Origin: UBA1664 sp964531715
GTDB taxonomy: Bacteria; Pseudomonadota; Alphaproteobacteria; Micavibrionales; UBA1664
Assembly: GCA_964531715.1 (NCBI GenBank)
Contig: CAZHEE010000002.1
Span: 62,001 to 126,000 of the forward strand
Reading direction: 5' to 3'
DNA: 64,000 nt
The notes below the pieces were generated by a model. That model was not told the DNA's origin. It was given only the letters and a program-made list of their open reading frames with translations, and did no database searches. A program made the position numbers and the translations under genes. This document shows, in pieces, positions 59,559 to 64,000 of this stretch; position 1 is the first letter of the stretch; every line of letters begins with the position of its first letter.

Positions 59559-59648
59559 TTAACACGAAGTTCGCGAAGTTTTTTGAAGTTGTCGCGAAGA
59601 TTTATTTCTGCTTCGCGTCGACTTCTTTTTCTTTCCTTCTTCGCGTTA
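59559..59648. mobile_element. gene-less kind-B-like element between nfu and pgk
   Basis: 90 bp. Left units AACACGAAG, TTCGCGAAG, then TTTTGAAG; right, read inverted, TAACGCGAAG, AAGGAAAG, AAAAAGAAG. The same AAG-ending unit layout, inverted at the two ends, with no ORF inside. Confidence 0.5.
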
Positions 59649-59652
59649 GAAT

Positions 59653-60825
59653 TTAACCCTCAAAATTCAGTGCGGCGATGGCAGGCAATTCCTTACCCTC
59701 CAGCCATTCAAGGAAAGCCCCCCCGGCGGTTGAGACATAGGTCATATCATCAATCACGCCTGCCTTTGCAAGAGCGGCAACCGTATCCCCTCCCCCTGCA
59801 ATCACTTTCAGGTCACCTGATCGCACACGTGCCGCCGCATGTTGCGCAACATTGTTCGTTCCTTCGTCAAAGGGCTCAATCTCAAATGCGCCGAGAGGGC
59901 CATTCCAAACAAGCGTTTTACAATTATTAAGAAGCGCATTCATCGCCTCAATCGAGCCATTTCCGATATCCAGAACCATACGGTCATGAGGCACAGCCGT
60001 CATCGCAACCTCGTCATAAGTGCTTCCTACCTTGAACTCGACCGCGGCCTTACCATCAATCGGCAGGTAGAGGCTACACCCCGTTTCCTGCGCTTTTTCA
60101 ATAATGACGAGGGCCTGGTCTTTCATGTCTTTTTCACAAAGAGACTTGCCCAATTCTGCCCCCATCGCATAGAGAAAAGTGTTTGCCATACCGCCGCCGA
60201 GAATAAGCATATCGACCTTCTCAACCATATTGTGAAGCACATCAAGCTTGGTTGAGATTTTCGCACCACCAACAATCGCGGCGACAGGTTTATCAGGATT
60301 GCCAAGCGCTTGATTAAGTGCATTCAATTCCTTCTCAAGTGATAACCCTGCATAGGCGGGTAGTGCGTGGGCGAGGCCTTCCGTTGAACCATGGGCACGG
60401 TGAGAGGCAGAAAAAGCATCATTGACAAAAATATCGCCCTCGCCATTGGCAATTTTGGTAACGAAATCAGGGTCATTGGCTTCCTCCCCTTCATAAAAAC
60501 GCACATTTTCCAGGAGGGTTAAATCGCTTGAAGGAGTGGACAAACAATCATCCGTAAAATTAACCTCTACACCCCATCTTTTGCTCAATATTTCAGGCAG
60601 GAAAGAGAGAGAATAATCCATATTCTTTCGCCCTTTGGGTCGCCCGAAATGGGAAAGAATGGCAATGCGCGCGCCTTTATCTTTTAGGGTAAGAACAGTC
60701 TCTTTAACACGATCTATCCGTGTAAAATCAGTGACTTGCATGTCTTTATTTACGGGAACGTTGAGGTCAAGACGGAGTAAAACTAACTTTCTCGAAATAT
60801 CACTTAAATCTTTTAACGTTTTCAT
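59653..60825 (-). CDS. pgk: phosphoglycerate kinase
   Basis: Makes ATP from 1,3-bisphosphoglycerate in glycolysis. RLDLNVPV near the start, ILSHFGRPKG, LLENVRFYEGEE, NDAFSASHRAHGST, and the C-terminal nucleotide site AGGGDTVAALAKAG...STAGGAFLEWLEG are all present. Length 390 is normal. No gap gene is adjacent. Confidence 0.97.
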   Translation of the reverse strand: MKTLKDLSDISRKLVLLRLDLNVPVNKDMQVTDFTRIDRVKETVLTLKDKGARIAILSHFGRPKGRKNMDYSLSFLPEILSKRWGVEVNFTDDCLSTPSSDLTLLENVRFYEGEEANDPDFVTKIANGEGDIFVNDAFSASHRAHGSTEGLAHALPAYAGLSLEKELNALNQALGNPDKPVAAIVGGAKISTKLDVLHNMVEKVDMLILGGGMANTFLYAMGAELGKSLCEKDMKDQALVIIEKAQETGCSLYLPIDGKAAVEFKVGSTYDEVAMTAVPHDRMVLDIGNGSIEAMNALLNNCKTLVWNGPLGAFEIEPFDEGTNNVAQHAAARVRSGDLKVIAGGGDTVAALAKAGVIDDMTYVSTAGGAFLEWLEGKELPAIAALNFEG

Positions 60826-60897
60826 GTTTTATCTTTCTTTCTACAAGTTTGCCCGCCCTCAGAGAGGGGATTAAGGGGAGGGTGTAAATACCATCGC

Positions 60898-61833
60898 TTA
60901 CCGTATTGACCGAGCATTATCCGTTGCCATTAAAATACGGTCTTGAATAGCTGGGTCAAGGGCGGAGTGCCCACCATCAGGCACAATAATCAAGTCAGAC
61001 TCAGGCCAAGCCTTATGCAATTTATAGGCATTTTCGAGCGGCGTTATCATGTCATATCGCCCGTGGATAAGAACACCCGGAACAGTCCGAAATTTATCAA
61101 TTAAGTCAGTTATATATTTATCATTTTTAAACAAATGATTTTTAAAATAGTGCGCCTCAATCAATGCCATGACCCAAACGGCTTGTTTTTCGCTATCCGC
61201 CGTGACCGTTCGAAATTGCGGATAAAGTGTTGAGCATGAGCCCTCATAATCGACCCATTGTTCCCCTGCTTGTAAGCGTCGAGTATCGTTTTGCAACGCT
61301 TCATAATAGGATGATAAGATATCCGCCTCATTATGATCACGCGCAAAACGCGCCCAGACTTCAGGAAATATTTTTCGCATACCGTAGAGAAACCAATCAC
61401 AATCAGCTTTTGTAAACATTGAAATTGACCGTATCATAAGACTGATACAAATTTGAGGCTCACGTGCGGCGTAAAGCAAAGCAAGAACAGCCCCCCAAGA
61501 CCCACCGAAAACATGCCATTTTGATATTTTCAGATGGTTGCGGAGCGCAACTATATCACTCACCAAATGGTCAGGCGTATTATTTTCAAGCTCAGCCAAA
61601 GGTTCGGACCGACCACATCCTCGCTGGTCAAACAAAATGATACGGTAAAAATCAGGGTCGAAAAACCGCCTCAGCATGGGGTTTGCCCCCTGCCCCGGCC
61701 CACCGTGAAGCACAATGACCGGCACACCGTCCGGATTGCCGCATTGCTCCCAATAAAGCGTATGGATATCGTCAACCTTCAAATAACCTGTTGAGAATGG
61801 TCGAATATCGAGATAGAGCTTGCGAAAGGCCAT
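60898..61833 (-). CDS. pip: proline iminopeptidase
   Basis: Serine peptidase (S33, alpha/beta hydrolase) that removes N-terminal proline. Oxyanion motif HGGPGQGANP, DQRGCGRSEPLAELENNT, nucleophile elbow GGSWGAV, and late catalytic Asp/His in HGRYDMITPLENA and DGGHSALDP. Length 311 is normal. Its ATG follows directly after the stop of the SNase-like gene. Confidence 0.93.
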   Translation of the reverse strand: MAFRKLYLDIRPFSTGYLKVDDIHTLYWEQCGNPDGVPVIVLHGGPGQGANPMLRRFFDPDFYRIILFDQRGCGRSEPLAELENNTPDHLVSDIVALRNHLKISKWHVFGGSWGAVLALLYAAREPQICISLMIRSISMFTKADCDWFLYGMRKIFPEVWARFARDHNEADILSSYYEALQNDTRRLQAGEQWVDYEGSCSTLYPQFRTVTADSEKQAVWVMALIEAHYFKNHLFKNDKYITDLIDKFRTVPGVLIHGRYDMITPLENAYKLHKAWPESDLIIVPDGGHSALDPAIQDRILMATDNARSIR

Positions 61834-62799
61834 TTAGTTACCCTCTGTTTCACTCACATCATCTATTGTTAAATTCGGAAACATTGGAGAATTCGGTAAA
61901 ACCCGATCCTTAATTGAATCTTCTATAGCACTGTTTTTATTAATTATTTCGTCTTCGTTTGCAATAGTCAGCTCATCCAGTAACTGAAGTTGAGAAGGGT
62001 CAAAAATCTCAATGTAAGGCCCGTTATACTCCCGCATCCATCCGCGAACACGCACCGCTTGCCCATCCATTTGCATGAGGTTATAGCCTGCCTTTGAAAA
62101 GTCACGGCGAAGGCCACTGTTTACCGCGATGGTAAAGTCTTTTTTCCAATCTTTATCAAAGTTCAAATATATCACGTTATTTCTGGCGGCAACGCGTTCG
62201 ACAACACCTTCAACGATTGCAAAGCCATCATCTTTATCATCCAAACCCTGATTGTCAAAGATATTGTGAGCATTGAGAATCTGAAAATTTTTATCAGCCC
62301 ATAATCCTAGGCCAGCTTCTCGTGCACGATCTTCAGCTTCATAAAGTTTGGCGGCTACAACATTATGGCTTTGGCTCGGATAGGCGAAGGCAAGCCCTTT
62401 TTGAAGCATGTCTTCTTGCAAAAAAACATTATCCTCGCGTAAAATATAGCCCTCAATATGACCAAGGGCATTCGTTGTTCCGCGACTATTCCCGCGCATC
62501 TGAAAAATTGAGACTGTTTCCCCTTTCCAGTTTTCGTCAAGATAGGTTTTGGCTTGGCTCATCGCTTCACTCACAACACCACCCATTTCCATCGGGATAT
62601 AAATGGCAGGCAGGTGAACAGTCTCCGTATTATTAATGACCAGCGTATCGCCGCTAATCACATTTGTGATGACTGCTTTTGGCTTCGTCATGCTGAAAAC
62701 TTGCCTAAGCTCATCCCTGACAGAGGCAAGCCCCTCACTTGACATGAAAAAGCCATAGAGTAAAAGAATAACAAGGAACGGAACATTAATCTTGGGCAT
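61834..62799 (-). CDS. exported SNase-like (thermonuclease family) protein
   Basis: 321 residues; signal peptide (MPKINVPFLVILLLYGFFMSSEGLA), then a staphylococcal-nuclease-like domain: VISGDTLVINNTETVHLPAIYIPME, ALGHIEGYILREDNVFLQEDMLQKGLAFAYP, AEDRAREAGLGLWAD. The usual catalytic RL-x-GID-type arginines are altered, so nuclease activity is doubtful. A second beta-rich (OB-like) region follows at ~195-275 and an acidic C-terminus. In an operon with pip. Confidence 0.72.
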   Translation of the reverse strand: MPKINVPFLVILLLYGFFMSSEGLASVRDELRQVFSMTKPKAVITNVISGDTLVINNTETVHLPAIYIPMEMGGVVSEAMSQAKTYLDENWKGETVSIFQMRGNSRGTTNALGHIEGYILREDNVFLQEDMLQKGLAFAYPSQSHNVVAAKLYEAEDRAREAGLGLWADKNFQILNAHNIFDNQGLDDKDDGFAIVEGVVERVAARNNVIYLNFDKDWKKDFTIAVNSGLRRDFSKAGYNLMQMDGQAVRVRGWMREYNGPYIEIFDPSQLQLLDELTIANEDEIINKNSAIEDSIKDRVLPNSPMFPNLTIDDVSETEGN

Positions 62800-62808
62800 T
62801 ATACAGAC

Positions 62809-64000
62809 ATGACAAATATTCGCGATTACTTCAAGCTTATAATCATTTTACCGCTTTTGACCCTTGCCGCTTGTTCGACCAATCCGGCAACTGGACGTAG
62901 CCAATTTACAGCCCTCTTACCGGCCTCACAGGAAGCGAGCATCGGTGCGCAGGAGCATGAAAAAATCCTTAAGCAATATGGCGGCGCGATTAAAAACAGA
63001 AAAATTACGGATTATGTGACACGCATCGGCAATAAAATTGTCCCGTTTACGGAGCGCGATGATGTTACCTACACTTTCACGGTTCTGGACAGCCCGATTG
63101 TCAACGCCTTTGCCCTGCCGGGCGGATATGTTTATGTGACGAGGGGTTTGATGACCCTTGCCAATAACGAGGCCGAACTTGCCGCAGTCATCGCACATGA
63201 AATCGGCCATGTGACTGCAAGGCATTCGGCGGAACGCTATAGCCGCTCTATTTTGACTGGACTTGGTGCAAATGTCCTCGCCGCGACAATTGATGTGAGT
63301 GGTGCGTCTCAAGCCCTCGGCGTTGGCGCCAATCTTTATTTAAGTTCTTACTCCCGCTCACAAGAACATGAGGCGGATGATCTGGGCGTGCGTTATTTGG
63401 CGCGCGCGGGCTATAACCCTGATGCGATGAGTGACTTTTTACGATCGCTAGAGGCTTCATCAGAGCTTGAGGCGCGACGTCTCGGGGTTCAAAGCTCTGC
63501 GATTGACAGTTATTTCTCAACCCACCCCGTGACTGCGGAACGCGTGCAACGCGCGGCACAGGCCGCCAATCAATATCCCGAGAATGCGAATGAGACAAAT
63601 CGCCTTGATTATCTTCGCATGATTAATGGCATGGAGGTCGGTGACGGTTCCGCCCAAGGGTTTGAGGATAAAGGCTATTTCGTTCACCCTGAACTCGGCT
63701 TTATTTATAAAATCCCGCAAGGCTTTAAGACAGATAACCGCCCTAATGCCGTTATCTCCCAAGGTCGTGACGGTGCGCTTGTCTTTACCGCAGCAGCAAA
63801 AAAGCCAAATCAATCGATTGAAAATTATTTGCGGATGGGCGTGATGAAGGGTGACATGTCCAATGCCCGCGATTTCGGCACAAACCTTATTAACGGCTTT
63901 AATACGGCCAGTGTAGAAGTATCGGGAACGGTGAATAACAAGCCCGGGAACATGCGCCTTGTCGCGATTGAATGGGATGCGGATACGGTCTATCAATTTG
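62809..64000 (+). CDS. M48-family metallopeptidase lipoprotein (BepA-like), partial
   Basis: An open frame of 397 codons reaches the right edge. Leader MTNIRDYFKLIIILPLLTLAAC with lipobox Cys22; the zinc site is HEIGH (His130, His134) with the third ligand in SRSQEHEADDLG. Resembles BepA/LoiP-type periplasmic proteases that handle outer-membrane protein quality. The C-terminal part beyond ~270 is the extension typical of alphaproteobacterial members. Divergent from the SNase-like gene, 9 bp apart. Confidence 0.9.
   Translation, partial: MTNIRDYFKLIIILPLLTLAACSTNPATGRSQFTALLPASQEASIGAQEHEKILKQYGGAIKNRKITDYVTRIGNKIVPFTERDDVTYTFTVLDSPIVNAFALPGGYVYVTRGLMTLANNEAELAAVIAHEIGHVTARHSAERYSRSILTGLGANVLAATIDVSGASQALGVGANLYLSSYSRSQEHEADDLGVRYLARAGYNPDAMSDFLRSLEASSELEARRLGVQSSAIDSYFSTHPVTAERVQRAAQAANQYPENANETNRLDYLRMINGMEVGDGSAQGFEDKGYFVHPELGFIYKIPQGFKTDNRPNAVISQGRDGALVFTAAAKKPNQSIENYLRMGVMKGDMSNARDFGTNLINGFNTASVEVSGTVNNKPGNMRLVAIEWDADTVYQF

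Overview
This is a 64 kb piece of a fairly AT-rich alphaproteobacterial chromosome. The assignment rests on gene content and order: fabA-fabB-fabI, clpB / DUF4167 / prmC / prfA, RodZ next to ispG, HIG1 / etfB / etfA, sucA-sucB, a GlnA with an adenylylation-site tyrosine, and complex I genes. I cannot name the genus; an unclassified, perhaps Micavibrio/Rhodospirillales-like lineage is only a guess. One 10-base run of N (13126-13135) lies inside nuoF. The window opens inside an exported protein gene and closes inside an M48 peptidase gene.

Layout: 1-10 kb carries carB, a divergent M32 peptidase, greA, ribokinase, serS and lipB. 10-15 kb has tRNA-Leu(GAG), nuoE, two small membrane ORFs, nuoF and nuoD in an unusual order. 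15-21 kb has an esterase lipoprotein and the fabI-fabB-fabA block. 21-30 kb has tRNA-Leu(TAG), tRNA-His, glnA, then sucB-sucA, an RNase A-like protein and sucD. 30-42 kb has an L,D-transpeptidase, trhO, ahpC-ahpD, an MscS channel, gloA, an acyltransferase, a RimK-like ligase with an ABC transporter, a tRNA-Thr fragment, tRNA-Asp, ald and a YdjM-like protein. 42-54 kb has a repeat-rich exported protein, a MurC-like ligase, clpB, DUF4167, prmC, prfA and ispG. 54-64 kb has a ClpS-like protein, rodZ, ubiG, a VapBC-type pair, HIG1, etfBA, tsaB, nfu, pgk, pip, an SNase-like protein and the M48 peptidase.

The remarkable feature is a dense population of small palindromic mobile elements of at least two kinds, each existing as a version carrying one small nuclease gene and as short versions without a gene. 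Kind A: two ~400 bp cassettes (50451-50841, 51946-52350) carry a GIY-YIG nuclease ORF between two hairpins with outer GTCATT and inner AATCCA ends. The same hairpin pair without the ORF forms ~90-100 bp elements at 15952-16042, 21473-21572 and 50063-50162. Kind B: three 443-455 bp cassettes (16931-17385, 18638-19083, 24747-25189) carry a GxxExxY (PD-(D/E)XK-like) ORF between inverted repeats, each built of three 8-9 bp units ending in AG. Gene-less versions lie at 13488-13609, 19185-19313 and probably elsewhere.

The cassettes sit in gaps between co-directional core genes (fabI/fabB, fabB/fabA, sucB/sucA, prmC/prfA, prfA/ispG). Several palindromic elements lie in frame inside core genes (twice in carB, once in the sucB linker, once in the prmC hinge, once in the RNase A-like gene), recalling Rickettsia palindromic elements. 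One GIY-YIG cassette has lost its stop codon and is fused to the N-terminus of PrmC.
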